In this document: positions 1-8,619 of the stretch, one piece after another
How the letters are laid out: every line of letters starts with the position of its first letter
Position numbering within the stretch: position 1 is the stretch's first letter
Assembly (NCBI RefSeq): GCF_000447295.1
Contig: NZ_KE650771.1
Location: forward strand, 6,127,622-6,191,621
Direction: 5' to 3'
Origin: Fischerella sp. PCC 9431
GTDB taxonomy: Bacteria > Cyanobacteriota > Cyanobacteriia > Cyanobacteriales > Nostocaceae
DNA: 64,000 nucleotides
The notes under the pieces: model-generated
Told to the model about the DNA's origin: nothing
Seen by the model: only the letters and a program-made list of their open reading frames with translations
The model's database searches: none
Made by a program: the position numbers and the translations under genes

Positions 1-546
1 CCACGAACAGGCGGTTATCAAGGAATAGATACTAATGGTGGTCAAATTTTACTCAACTATCGTTCCTCAAAGCAAATTGCCGAACAAGTAACATTGACAC
101 AACTATTATCTTCTCCAATTAACCCCAACGCAATTAAAAACAAAATAGTTTTGATTGGTGTAACTGCTAAAGGTGATTTTCCAGATTATTGGGCTACACC
201 CTACAGTACTGAGTTAGACCAACAAATGCCAGGAGTATTAGTACAAGCTCACATGGTCAGTCAAATTCTCAGCGCTGTTCTAGACCGACGTCCACTCCTG
301 CGATCATGGAATCCTTTTGCTGAAGTGATGTGGATTTGGGTTTGGTCAGTAGCAGGAGGATTAATAGCTTGGCAAATGCGTCACTCTTTGACACGCTTGC
401 TCATTTTTGTCGTAGTTGGCTTGGGAATTCTTTATATTTTCTGCTTTGGTTTATTTATCCAAGGTTACTGGGTTCCTTTTGTACCATCAGCTTTAGCACT
501 CATAGGAACAGCTGGTCTAACAGCAATTAATCAAGAACAAAAATGA
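1..546 (+). CDS. CHASE2 domain protein, C-terminal part (5' end outside window)
   Basis: The reading frame is open from base 1 and ends at TAA; about 181 residues are visible, so the true start lies to the left. The text contains the end of a CHASE2 extracellular sensor domain (KIVLIGVTAKGDFPDYW, then TPYS...MPGVLVQAHMVSQIL), followed by three hydrophobic segments (around VMWIWVWSVAGGLIAW, LLIFVVVGLGILYIFCFGLF and VPFVPSALALIGTAGLTAI). CHASE2 is a periplasmic sensory domain normally followed by three membrane helices. No kinase or cyclase domain follows, so any effector domain must precede the visible part or the protein is CHASE2 alone. A DUF928 gene follows, a pairing I recall in cyanobacteria. 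Confidence 0.85.
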   Translation, partial: PRTGGYQGIDTNGGQILLNYRSSKQIAEQVTLTQLLSSPINPNAIKNKIVLIGVTAKGDFPDYWATPYSTELDQQMPGVLVQAHMVSQILSAVLDRRPLLRSWNPFAEVMWIWVWSVAGGLIAWQMRHSLTRLLIFVVVGLGILYIFCFGLFIQGYWVPFVPSALALIGTAGLTAINQEQK

Positions 547-562
547 GTTGTTGGTCATGAAT

Positions 563-609
563 CAGTTACCAGTTACCAGTTACCAGTTACCAGTTACCAG
601 TTACCAGTT
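563..609. repeat. Heptamer tandem repeat (ccagtta)n
   Basis: Six to seven head-to-tail copies of the 7-mer ccagtta fill the spacer between the CHASE2 and DUF928 genes. Closely related heptamers (cagttat) recur near 27350-27390 and 50255-50285. Confidence 0.9.
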
Positions 610-654
610 TAATTTGATAACTGATAAGTCTCCCCGTTCCCTATTCCCCAAATT

Positions 655-1458
655 ATGAAATTAAATTTAGATCCAATTAAACTTGTTTTGGTGTTAACTC
701 TCAGTAGCACCAGCTTATTGAGTAGCTTTTCGTTGGTTGTCGCGCAGTCAAAGCCCACTCAAACTTCACAACCAACTTCACCTCAGCCTCCTAAGAGCGA
801 AACTCCCAAGGTGGATTTACCTACTTTACCACCCGGTCCTCCTCCTGGAGGTCGGCGCTATGGTGGAGCCAGAAGAGGTAGTTGTCCAGATGTTAAAACA
901 CCTCTAACTGCTTTGGTTCCTTCGACAGAACAGCCGCCATCGGTAACAAATGTTTGGGGATTCACAACAGAAGAACATCCTCAGCTATGGTTTTATCTGC
1001 CGTACACTAAGAGTTCTGGTTATCCAGCTGAGTTTGTCTTGCTTGACGATGAAACCAAAGATTCAGTTTATAAAACTGCGATCGCTCTACCGTCAAAAGC
1101 AGGTATTATCAAAGTCTCCATACCCGAAAACGTTCCATCACTGCAAGTAGGTAAACAGTATCGTTGGTTTTTCAACGTTTATTGTGACTTACAAAAGCAA
1201 TCAACTCCTATTTATGTAGAAGGAGTAATTAACCGTAAAAATCCTAATCAAAACTTAGTCAAGCAGTTACAAAAAGCACAGCCTGTCCAAAAAGTAAATA
1301 TTTATGCCAACAATGGCTTTTGGTACGATGCGCTCACCACACTAGGAGAACTGCGCCAAACAAATCCCCAAAATCATACACTCCAAACACAATGGAGAGA
1401 TTTATTAGCTGCTATTGGCTTAGGTGAATTAGCAATTCAACCATTGGTGCAACCTTAA
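655..1458 (+). CDS. DUF928 domain-containing protein, exported
   Basis: 267 residues, ATG start. The N-terminus has a signal peptide pattern: a basic start (MKLNLDPIK), a hydrophobic core (LVLVLTLSSTSLLSSFSLVV) and AQS near a likely cleavage site. A proline-rich linker precedes a domain starting at about residue 75 with RGSCPDV, LTALVP, the aromatic PQLWFYLPYT motif, and a second Cys in NVYCDLQ. This matches DUF928, a family of unknown function found almost only in cyanobacteria and often next to CHASE2 genes. Location is probably periplasmic or outer-membrane facing. The two conserved Cys could form a disulfide, which is inference. Confidence 0.85.
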   Translation: MKLNLDPIKLVLVLTLSSTSLLSSFSLVVAQSKPTQTSQPTSPQPPKSETPKVDLPTLPPGPPPGGRRYGGARRGSCPDVKTPLTALVPSTEQPPSVTNVWGFTTEEHPQLWFYLPYTKSSGYPAEFVLLDDETKDSVYKTAIALPSKAGIIKVSIPENVPSLQVGKQYRWFFNVYCDLQKQSTPIYVEGVINRKNPNQNLVKQLQKAQPVQKVNIYANNGFWYDALTTLGELRQTNPQNHTLQTQWRDLLAAIGLGELAIQPLVQP

Positions 1459-1460
1459 AT

Positions 1461-1602
1461 TGGGGATCGGGGATTGGGGATCGGGGATCAGGGATTGGGA
1501 AGAGACAAGGTAGAGCTGAGAGTGGAAAACGGGGTGAACAAATAAAAAATATTCGACCTGTCCCCAATCCCCAATCCCCGATCCCCGATCCCCAATCCCC
1601 AC
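1461..1602. repeat. G-rich/C-rich inverted low-complexity repeat
   Basis: A run built from ggggatc and ggggatt units (about 1461-1500) is mirrored by its complement (about 1560-1602), so the two arms could fold into one long hairpin around a 60-base centre. It lies just after the DUF928 stop and may end transcription, but no T-run follows. Similar tracts occur near 22908-23208 and 27421-27512. Confidence 0.75.
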
Positions 1603-1674
1603 ACTCCTCTTCCCCTAGATGCTTGAACATAAAACTAAATTTGGTTTAGGTTTTTAGACAATCTTTAACCAATT

Positions 1675-2277
1675 GTGTTTATTGTGGATGCGTCTATTTT
1701 GATCAAAACTTTTGTTGCTGTTTTTGTACTTGCTGATGCGATCGGTAATATACCAATTGTTTTAGTTCTCACTAAAGGTATGGAACCAGAACAAAGAAAC
1801 AAAGTGATAGATAAAGCTATTTTGGTAGCAATAGCAGTACTTTTGCTCTTTGCTTTTAGTGGACAATTTCTTTTGAGTTATTTGGACATCAGCATGGGAT
1901 CATTAAGAGTCGCTGGAGGATTATTACTATTATTAATTTCTTTACAAATGCTCCAAGGCGACTTAGATACTCCAGTGATCGATAAAGACCGCGATGTAGC
2001 AATTACTCCCTTGGCTTTACCTTTACTAGCCGGACCTGGTACACTCACAACCGTGATGTTATTAATGTCAGAATCTCCTAATCCGCATATTAGCGTGATC
2101 GTAGGAATTGTTGCGGCAATGTTTGTCAGTTGGCTCATTTTGCGACAGGCAAACTTTATTGATCAGTGGTTCGGTGCTGAAGGAGAAGTGATTGTTACTC
2201 AACTTTTAGGATTTTTACTGGCAGCATTAGCAATAGAAATTGGTAGTGCAGGGATCAGGGAGCTATTTTTAACTTGA
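1675..2277 (+). CDS. MarC family integral membrane protein
   Basis: 200 residues from a GTG start (MFIVDASILIKTFVAVFVLADAIGN). About six hydrophobic segments fill the length, as in the MarC/UPF0056 family of inner-membrane proteins. The hallmark stretch AITPLALPLLAGPGTLTTVM is present at about residues 105-123, and the N-terminal DAIGNIPI motif also fits. The family was once linked to multiple antibiotic resistance, later disputed; the transported substrate is unknown. The last 9 bases overlap the 3' end of the convergent ABC permease gene, so the two genes share their termination region. Confidence 0.88.
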   Translation: MFIVDASILIKTFVAVFVLADAIGNIPIVLVLTKGMEPEQRNKVIDKAILVAIAVLLLFAFSGQFLLSYLDISMGSLRVAGGLLLLLISLQMLQGDLDTPVIDKDRDVAITPLALPLLAGPGTLTTVMLLMSESPNPHISVIVGIVAAMFVSWLILRQANFIDQWFGAEGEVIVTQLLGFLLAALAIEIGSAGIRELFLT

Positions 2278-3051
2278 AGCACTGGTATAAAACCGTAATG
2301 CAAACTGCCAAAACTGACTAGCAACAAAAAATAGCAATACAGCCAGCACTCCCGCACCCAGCATCCAAGTAATTTCGCTGCGACCTAACATTGCTTCTGC
2401 TGGTACTGTGGTTAAAAATGCGACAGGTACTACAAAAGTGAAGAAAAAACGATAAGCAACAGGATAAGCTACCATCGGATACCTACCAGCTTCCAACAAA
2501 CCACGCAGTACCTCAGTAACATTATAAATTTTGACAAACCAAATACTGGTAGCTCCCAGCATAAACCACAGGCTGTAAAGTATGATTAAGCCAAAACACA
2601 ACGGTACAGCACTTAAAAGGTAATCGCTTATTCCTAAATTGAGTCTTGTACCTGCATAGATAATCAATATGCTGCCAAAAACCAAATCTGGTAGTCCCCA
2701 AGGTGAAAGAGTATGAGTAGAAAGCCAAAACTGACTGGGGATTGGTTTTAGTAAAACAAAATCGAGTGTTCCTTCTTGGACATGGCGGACAATACGATTG
2801 AGGTTAGGGCCGAGAAAAGTTGCTGAAAACCCCTGTAATAAAGTAAAAATTCCCAGTACTAGCAATGCTGCTTCCCATGACCAACCAGGGAAAGTGTAGC
2901 CTTTTCCATAAAACAAGAATAATCCAAATAAACTGCCTGCTAAATTGCCTATACTACTAAGGGCAGCTAAAACGAAGTTAACACGATACTCCATTTCAGC
3001 CGCTATAGCTGTACTCCAAAATATTCCTATTAATTTCAGGTGTTTTAGCAT
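2269..3051 (-). CDS. ABC-2 family exporter permease
   Basis: 260 residues, ATG start. Six hydrophobic segments are visible, with a short cytosolic stretch after helix 2 (GPNLNRIVRHVQEGTLDFVLLKPIPSQFW). The TLDFVLLKP motif is characteristic of the DUF990/ABC2_membrane_6 permease family, whose members pair with an ATPase and a second permease. No ATPase gene is adjacent on this strand, so the partners are probably elsewhere. The substrate cannot be read from the sequence. It converges on marC with a 9-base overlap. Confidence 0.85.
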   Translation of the reverse strand: MLKHLKLIGIFWSTAIAAEMEYRVNFVLAALSSIGNLAGSLFGLFLFYGKGYTFPGWSWEAALLVLGIFTLLQGFSATFLGPNLNRIVRHVQEGTLDFVLLKPIPSQFWLSTHTLSPWGLPDLVFGSILIIYAGTRLNLGISDYLLSAVPLCFGLIILYSLWFMLGATSIWFVKIYNVTEVLRGLLEAGRYPMVAYPVAYRFFFTFVVPVAFLTTVPAEAMLGRSEITWMLGAGVLAVLLFFVASQFWQFALRFYTSASS

Positions 3052-3250
3052 AATTTATACCTGCATTGGGGATTGGGGATTGGGGATTGAGGATAAGGGG
3101 GACTTATCAGTTAATAGTTAACTGATAAGTGATAACTGAGTTAATGACCATTGATCATTAAAATCACTTAAACTTTATACTATTTTTGATTTGCAGCAGA
3201 TCAATTGCCTTTAAAATGTGGATTTAATCTCGTTAATTTTGTGAGTTTAT

Positions 3251-3856
3251 ATGCATTTTGATTTGCTACAACTAATTAAATCATTAGGATACTTTGGAGT
3301 TTGGGGAATTATTTTTGCGGAATCTGGTTTATTGGTTGGTTTTTTTCTACCTGGAGATAGCTTACTGTTTACTGCTGGATTTGTCGCTTCACAAAATTTG
3401 TTGAATATTTGGATTTTAATTATTGGTTCTTTTGTGTTTGCAGTACTAGGTGATAATGTTGGCTATGCCACTGGTAATAGATTTGGTCGAAGACTATTTC
3501 AAAGAGAAGATTCTTGGTTATTTCACAAAAAACATTTAATAAAAACTCAAAAGTTTTACCAACAACACGGCAAGAAAACTATTGTTTTAGCTCGTTTTTT
3601 ACCAATTATTAGGACTTTTGCGCCGATTGTAGCAGGCATTGGTGTCATGCATTATCGGACTTTTATGTTTTATAACTTGCTTGGCGGCTTAGGTTGGACT
3701 TTTGGCATTACTTTGTTAGGTTTTTTCTTAGGTAAATCTTTACCAGCAGAACAGGTGGATAAATATTTATTACCGATAATTGGTCTAATTATTATTGTGT
3801 CGTTAGTTCCATCGGTGTTGCATGTTATTAAAGAAAATAGAGCGAACCGACATTAA
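3251..3856 (+). CDS. DedA family membrane protein
   Basis: 201 residues, ATG start. It carries the DedA/VTT signatures: an N-terminal amphipathic region, then FFLPGDSLLFTAGF at about residues 31-44, GDNVGYATGNRFGRRLF at 68-84, and the re-entrant-loop motif ARFLPIIRTFAPIVAGIG at about 114-131. Several transmembrane segments include a C-terminal one (LLPIIGLIIIVSLVPSVL). DedA proteins act in the inner membrane and are implicated in undecaprenyl-phosphate or phospholipid scrambling and envelope homeostasis; the exact substrate of this copy is not evident. It is monocistronic, with AT-rich DNA on both sides. Confidence 0.92.
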   Translation: MHFDLLQLIKSLGYFGVWGIIFAESGLLVGFFLPGDSLLFTAGFVASQNLLNIWILIIGSFVFAVLGDNVGYATGNRFGRRLFQREDSWLFHKKHLIKTQKFYQQHGKKTIVLARFLPIIRTFAPIVAGIGVMHYRTFMFYNLLGGLGWTFGITLLGFFLGKSLPAEQVDKYLLPIIGLIIIVSLVPSVLHVIKENRANRH

Positions 3857-4191
3857 GGAAGTGTTTATAAATTGCAGTCCTTATGACGGAGATTTTATAT
3901 ATTGGAGTAGCAAAATGGGGAGACACCCTGAAGTAACCACACAAGTAGTGACCAAAAATCAATGACGCGCAAGCCCCTGCTTTCTAAACCTTGTCATTAC
4001 CCAAATTTTTCTCAAACTGGCAAGCGCCATAAAATTGGATTTCAAAACCCTGATTCTTGCGTAAATATTCTCAATAAACATTGATAGATGAGAATTAATT
4101 ACAGGACTACAAACCCTTATTCACTTTAATCATCGCGGCAAACTTATGGGTAAAGTCACAAGACTGGTGTACGTACAAGCTACGATACCTA
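3857..4191. other. Intergenic region, nothing recognised
   Basis: 335 bases between dedA and the tRNA gene. I see no convincing ORF, RNA or repeat on either strand. Confidence 0.5.
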
Positions 4192-4264
4192 TGGAGCTAA
4201 GCGGATTCGAACCGCTGACCCCCTCAATGCCATTGAGGTGCTCTACCAACTGAGCTATAACCCC
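4192..4264 (-). tRNA. tRNA-Ala (anticodon GGC)
   Basis: On the minus strand a 73-base cloverleaf can be drawn: acceptor GGGGTTA with TAGCTCC plus discriminator A, D-arm GCTCAGTTGGTAGAGC, anticodon stem CCTCA/TGAGG around the loop ATGGCAT (anticodon GGC, alanine codon GCC), and T-arm AGCGG TTCGAAT CCGCT. The 3' CCA is not encoded. Confidence 0.95.
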
Positions 4265-4431
4265 CTGCAAGCTTTATGATAAGCTTTCCAGATTTTTTAC
4301 TTAGTTATATTAAGTTATCGTCTTAATGATTTTATGTCAATCTATGCCAATTTTATAGTAGCAAATATTAATATTATGTTAAACAGATTTTTTGTCAGAA
4401 TCAAACTACATTTTTCATTAGGTAGACCCAT

Positions 4432-5256
4432 TTGCTGATTCCATCTGTGCAACTACCCTTACACGGTAAGCGTATTATCGTCACAACACCCCGCAATTAC
4501 GCTGCTAGATTATTGCCAGAATTAATTGCTCAAGGTGCTTTACCTCTGCTGATGCCAACCATAGAGACTTGTATAGTAGCAGACTTTATACCCTTAGATG
4601 CTGCACTGACACAGATAAATACATTTGATTGGATTGCTTTTACCAGCAGAAATGGTATTGATGGATTTTTTCAACGTTTAGAACAGTTGGGAATAGAAGT
4701 TTCAGTGCTGAAAAATTGTCGAATTTCCGCTGTTGGTAAAGATGCAGAAAGATTAGCTAGTTTTGGTGTGAAAGTAGATTTGATTCCCCAAGAAGCCAGT
4801 CCCCAAGGAATTATTGCCGAGTTAGCTAAAATTCCAGATATTAACAAGCAAACTATACTGGTTCCTGTTCCAGAGGTAGTTGGGATAGTAGAACCGAATA
4901 TTATTCCTAATTTTCTGGCCGATTTGCAAAATTTGGGTATGGCTGTCACTCGCGTACCAAGTTACATGACGCGATGTTTAGACAAGAGTTTATATGATGT
5001 AGAGTTAAATTTAATCCGTCAAGGCAAAATAGACGTGATTGCTTTTAGTAGCACTGCTGAAATTTTAGGTTTCTTGCAAATGATCACCTCAAAAGTAGAT
5101 TATCAAAAAAGTGTAATTGCTTGCTTTGGTCCCTACACAGCAGCCAATGCCAAAAATTTGGGTATGAATGTTTCTATTGTTGCCAAAAACTACAGTTCAT
5201 TTGCTGGTTTTGCAGAAGCGATCGCGAACTTCATGTCTTGGCATTTTCGTACGTAA
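4432..5256 (+). CDS. hemD: Uroporphyrinogen-III synthase
   Basis: 274 residues. HemD closes and inverts ring D of hydroxymethylbilane to give uroporphyrinogen III, the branch point to heme, chlorophyll, siroheme and cobalamin. Family features: N-terminal GKRIIVTTPRNYAARLLPELIAQGA, the FDWIAFTSRNGIDGFF motif at about residues 65-80, ISAVGKDAERLASFGVKVDLIP, and the second-lobe IDVIAFSSTAEILGFL. The bilobed length is normal for the family. The start used is TTG, since no in-frame ATG precedes the conserved GKRIIVTTP; a weak aggtag lies just upstream. It stands alone, with an AT-rich spacer of 255 bases behind it. Confidence 0.88.
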   Translation: MLIPSVQLPLHGKRIIVTTPRNYAARLLPELIAQGALPLLMPTIETCIVADFIPLDAALTQINTFDWIAFTSRNGIDGFFQRLEQLGIEVSVLKNCRISAVGKDAERLASFGVKVDLIPQEASPQGIIAELAKIPDINKQTILVPVPEVVGIVEPNIIPNFLADLQNLGMAVTRVPSYMTRCLDKSLYDVELNLIRQGKIDVIAFSSTAEILGFLQMITSKVDYQKSVIACFGPYTAANAKNLGMNVSIVAKNYSSFAGFAEAIANFMSWHFRT

Positions 5257-5511
5257 TATCAACAGTGACAATGTTACTATTAGCAGGATAAAACGGTGAA
5301 ATAATACTTTTATAGTGTTACCAAAATTAATATTTTTTCCAGAAATTCACTATAAAAATGTAAAAAGATTACATTTTTCTTAACCAAATCAGATTTAAGT
5401 ACTCTTGTCTCTTAATATCTTAACAATTGATATTCCAGCTCGAGTATTTGCTTTGGCTTGGAAATTAGTGCTTAAGAACATACTTTTTCCACATCTCTTA
5501 AGAAAAAAACC

Positions 5512-6630
5512 ATGTTTTCACTATCGCATCTATCTAATGTAGGGTCTGCCTTACCCGAAACAGCAGGATCTAGCTTGGGATATCAACTTGAAAAGGTAGG
5601 TGGCGGTTCTCATGCTTCTACTTTATTGCCACCTCTACAACAAAATCCTCATAATATCGAAGCATCAAGACTTACAGATACTAGCACTGTATTCCAAAGT
5701 GCCTCATTGCTAAAATCTAAAACATTGAGGTGTATACATACTCTTGCTGGTAATTCACAAGCTATTGCCCTTAGCCCAGATGGTAAACTCCTGGCAAGTG
5801 GTAGTTCGTTTATCAAGCTGTGGAATCTGGAAACAGGACAAATAATTTGCACCTTAAAGGGAAATACAGGCATCCTCAAGTCTATTACTTTCAGCCCTGA
5901 TTGCAAAACACTCGCCAGTTGTGGTCTAAGTCAGAATATCGAATTGTGGGATTTAGAAACAAGAAAGATAATTTACCAATTCACTGGAAAATCCTACGGC
6001 GTTAACTCTATCACCTTTAGTCCAGACGGACAGATTCTTGCTAGTGGCGATCGCGCAAGATCTATTCAACTATGGGATCTCACAACAGGAAAAGCAATTC
6101 GCACCTCCTCTGGAAATTTCCCAGTCATGGAACATGGAGATTGGGTGAATTGTGTAACTATTAGTCCCCTTTTCGCGTCTGAAAAAGGATTAGAAGGAAT
6201 TTTAGCCAGTGGTAGTCACGACAAAACTATCAAACTGTGGAGTCTCAAGACCAAAGAAGTAATTGCTACTCTCAAAGGTCATTTATCCCTAGTTTATGCG
6301 GTAGCTTTTAGCCGAGATGGACAGATTCTGGCAAGCGCTAGCGCCGACAAAACTATTAAGCTATGGGATCTAAAAACACAAGAGGAAATTTGTACTCTCG
6401 CTGGACATAGAGATGAAGTTTATTCGCTAGCCTTTAGACGAGATGGACAGATTCTTGCAAGTGGTAGTGCTGACGGAACTATTAAACTGTGGGATCTCAA
6501 AACAAAACAGGAAACTTGTACTCTAACTGGACATGGAAATGAAGTATATTCTCTAGCCTTTAGCCAAGATGGGCAAATTCTTGCCAGTAGTAGTGCTGAC
6601 GGAACTATCAGGATTTGGCTGTGCGAATAG
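5512..6630 (+). CDS. WD40 repeat protein, seven blades
   Basis: 372 residues, ATG start. After a non-repetitive N-terminus of about 65 residues, seven WD units are visible, each with a SPDGxxLASG-type strand and an IKLWDL-type end (ISLLFASEKG replaces the usual start of unit 4). Seven units make one closed beta-propeller, a protein-interaction scaffold. No kinase, NTPase or protease domain is attached, unlike many cyanobacterial WD40 proteins, so its partner must be separate. The last units are closely similar to each other, suggesting recent duplication. The final unit ends at IRIWLCE with the stop directly after, so the propeller is just complete. Confidence 0.9.
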   Translation: MFSLSHLSNVGSALPETAGSSLGYQLEKVGGGSHASTLLPPLQQNPHNIEASRLTDTSTVFQSASLLKSKTLRCIHTLAGNSQAIALSPDGKLLASGSSFIKLWNLETGQIICTLKGNTGILKSITFSPDCKTLASCGLSQNIELWDLETRKIIYQFTGKSYGVNSITFSPDGQILASGDRARSIQLWDLTTGKAIRTSSGNFPVMEHGDWVNCVTISPLFASEKGLEGILASGSHDKTIKLWSLKTKEVIATLKGHLSLVYAVAFSRDGQILASASADKTIKLWDLKTQEEICTLAGHRDEVYSLAFRRDGQILASGSADGTIKLWDLKTKQETCTLTGHGNEVYSLAFSQDGQILASSSADGTIRIWLCE

Positions 6631-6663
6631 ACTTTTTGCAAAATTCGGGATGCATCTGAAAGG

Positions 6664-6702
6664 AAAAAGGGGAAAGGTATTTTTTTATCTTTCCCTTTTT
6701 TT
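6664..6702 (+). terminator. Rho-independent terminator after the WD40 gene
   Basis: An A/G-rich arm (aaaaaggggaaag) pairs with ctttccctttttt around an AT loop, giving a stem that ends in a T-run 35-70 bases after the WD40 stop codon. Confidence 0.7.
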
Positions 6703-6871
6703 ATCAGTCAATCATAGGAAAAACCCAAAATTAAACATGAAAATAGGACTCCTCCCACACACGCCACGTGCTACGTGCTACATACAAGACGGGGACTGGA
6801 CTCACCGCAACGTACTGACTCCGCATTCTGAAAGTACCCTCCACCGCACTGGCTCCCCTACACCCTCACAC

Positions 6872-7034
6872 TAGGCTGTTGACTCTGTACCCATTAGCCC
6901 ATAAGACTTCATGCAAAAAATGTGTTGCCTGTGTTTGTGGGAAAGCGACTGGAACAGCCGCTTTCCCACAAACAAAGAATAACACGAATAATTTTCTGAA
7001 AAATCCCTTAAAAACCCACAAAGTCAACAGCCTA
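6872..7034. mobile_element. 163-bp MITE-like element with 13-bp perfect TIRs and 9-bp TSD
   Basis: The ends are exact inverted repeats: taggctgttgact at 6872-6884 and agtcaacagccta at 7022-7034. The bases immediately outside are a direct repeat, ccctcacac, at 6863-6871 and 7035-7043, as expected of a target-site duplication. Inside is a second palindrome: gtttgtgggaaagcg (6933-6947) and its complement (6959-6973) around an 11-base loop. There is no transposase ORF. It lies between the WD40 gene and bciB. Confidence 0.8.
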
Positions 7035-7207
7035 CCCTCACACCCATTGTCAAGTCAGAAGTGTTAATTGAGCAATTAGTTCCCCATTCCTCTCTCCCCA
7101 ATCCATTATTGATTTTGATGTTCTTATGGACTCGTTTGGTACTAATCTTTGAGATATTGGAGATATTGTGAAATAAATGATCTGAGTTTTTTAAAGACGA
7201 AATTTTA

Positions 7208-8410
7208 ATGACGTCAGTAGATTTTCCCAAACACAAAAAAGCTAAAGCCCTCAAACCCGGTAGTCGTCGTCCTGCTAAGGAACTGTGCAGTGAATGTGGA
7301 CTGTGCGACACATACTATGTTCACTATGTCAAGGAAGCTTGTGCTTTTATTAATCAGCAAATAGACGAACTCGAAGCACAGACACACACCCGTTCTCGCA
7401 ATTTAGACAACTCTGATGAACTGTATTTTGGTGTTCATCAAGACATGATGGCGGCGCGGAAACAACAGCCGATTCCCGGCGCGCAATGGACAGGAATTGT
7501 AAGTACGATCGCCATTGAAATGCTAAATCGAGGCATGGTCGAAGGCGTGGTTTGTGTACAAAATACCAAAGAAGACCGCTTTGGCCCAATGCCTGTAATT
7601 GCCCGTACCCCAGAAGAAATACTAGCAGCGCGGGTAAACAAACCAACACTTTCACCAAATCTCTCGGTGTTGGAACAAGTAGAAAAATCAGGGATGAAGC
7701 GGCTGTTGGTGATTGGTGTTGGTTGCCAAATCCAAGCTTTGCGGGCGGTAGAAAAGAAATTAGGTCTAGAAAAATTGTATGTATTGGGTACGCCCTGTGT
7801 AGATAATGTGACTCGTGCCGGACTGCAAAAATTCTTAGAAACCACCAGTCGATCGCCTGATACAGTAGTACATTACGAGTTTATGCAAGATTTCCGAGTT
7901 CACTTTAAGCACGAAGATGGATCAACTGAAACAGTTCCTTTCTTTGGCTTAAAAACAAACCAACTCAAGGATGTATTTGCCCCTTCCTGTATGAGTTGCT
8001 TTGACTACGTAAATTCCCTAGCTGATTTAGTAGTTGGGTATATGGGCGCACCCTTCGGCTGGCAATGGATCGTAGTCAGAAATGAACGCGGTAAAGAAAT
8101 GCTGGAAGTGGTTAAAGACCAACTCGAAACTCAGCCAGTTATGTCCCAAGGCGATCGCACAGCTGCGGTGCAACAAAGTATACCAGCTTACGATAAAGCT
8201 GTAACTCTACCGATGTGGGCAGCAAAACTTATGGGAGTTGTAATTGAAAAAATCGGCCCCAAAGGTTTAGAATATGCCCGTTTCTCGATAGATTCCCACT
8301 TCACCCGCAATTATCTTTATGTGAAACGGAATCACCCAGAGAAATTAGCAGCACATGTTCCAGAGTTTGCCAAGCGTATCGTGGGACAGTACAAATTACC
8401 AGAATCATAG
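7208..8410 (+). CDS. bciB: Ferredoxin-dependent 3,8-divinyl (proto)chlorophyllide 8-vinyl reductase, BciB type
   Basis: 400 residues, ATG start. It reduces the C8 vinyl group of divinyl (proto)chlorophyllide to ethyl in monovinyl chlorophyll synthesis. The sequence shows the FrhB/FdhB (F420-hydrogenase beta) architecture: an N-terminal cluster motif CSECGLC at about residues 28-34, the GVVCVQNT region, the LLVIGVGCQIQALRAVEKKLG stretch at about 165-184, YVLGTPCVDNVTR, and a C-terminal FAPSCMSCFDYVNSLADLVVGYMGAP. These Cys bind Fe-S clusters in the family, alongside FAD. It matches my memory of Synechocystis Slr1923. The main alternative is the paralogous 7-hydroxymethyl-chlorophyll reductase, less likely in this group. 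Confidence 0.85.
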   Translation: MTSVDFPKHKKAKALKPGSRRPAKELCSECGLCDTYYVHYVKEACAFINQQIDELEAQTHTRSRNLDNSDELYFGVHQDMMAARKQQPIPGAQWTGIVSTIAIEMLNRGMVEGVVCVQNTKEDRFGPMPVIARTPEEILAARVNKPTLSPNLSVLEQVEKSGMKRLLVIGVGCQIQALRAVEKKLGLEKLYVLGTPCVDNVTRAGLQKFLETTSRSPDTVVHYEFMQDFRVHFKHEDGSTETVPFFGLKTNQLKDVFAPSCMSCFDYVNSLADLVVGYMGAPFGWQWIVVRNERGKEMLEVVKDQLETQPVMSQGDRTAAVQQSIPAYDKAVTLPMWAAKLMGVVIEKIGPKGLEYARFSIDSHFTRNYLYVKRNHPEKLAAHVPEFAKRIVGQYKLPES

Positions 8411-8425
8411 ATATTAGTTATTGAC

Positions 8426-8444
8426 ATGCTCCCCGTGGGAGCAT
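8426..8444. repeat. Short perfect hairpin after bciB
   Basis: atgctccc and gggagcat flank the 3-base loop cgt. It follows ttgac, a context resembling subterminal hairpins of IS200/IS605-type elements, but no second end was found; it could equally help end bciB transcripts. Confidence 0.55.
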
Positions 8445-8480
8445 CCTGGAGCATTCCAATTTTTTCAAAATATCGTAAAG

Positions 8481-8593
8481 CAAAGGGTTTAAACCCTTTG
8501 CTAATAGCGCAAGTCGTCTGAAGACGACTTTATAAAATCAACTAGTCTGCTGAAGCAGACTTGAACTATGAGACTGCGATTTCAATCGCAGGC
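8481..8593. repeat. Multi-hairpin intergenic element, simple form
   Basis: Consecutive palindromes: caaagggttt/aaaccctttg (8481-8500), then ctaatagc, aagtcgtct/agacgactt (8511-8530), gtctgc/gcagac (8545-8560) and ctgcgatt/aatcgcag. The same order recurs at 14112-14397, where the third hairpin is split by an insertion. There is no coding potential. Confidence 0.8.
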
Positions 8594-8619
8594 GTTTTTT
8601 TGAACTATCCCTAAAATTT

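Noticed and set aside
6569-6874. 101-codon ORF overlapping the end of the WD40 gene
   Set aside because: Starts within the WD40 coding sequence in another frame and runs through its terminator; no support.
8426-8444. Possible IS200/IS605 left end after bciB (ttgacatgctcccc)
   Set aside because: No matching right end or transposase in the following 200 bases; kept only as a short hairpin.
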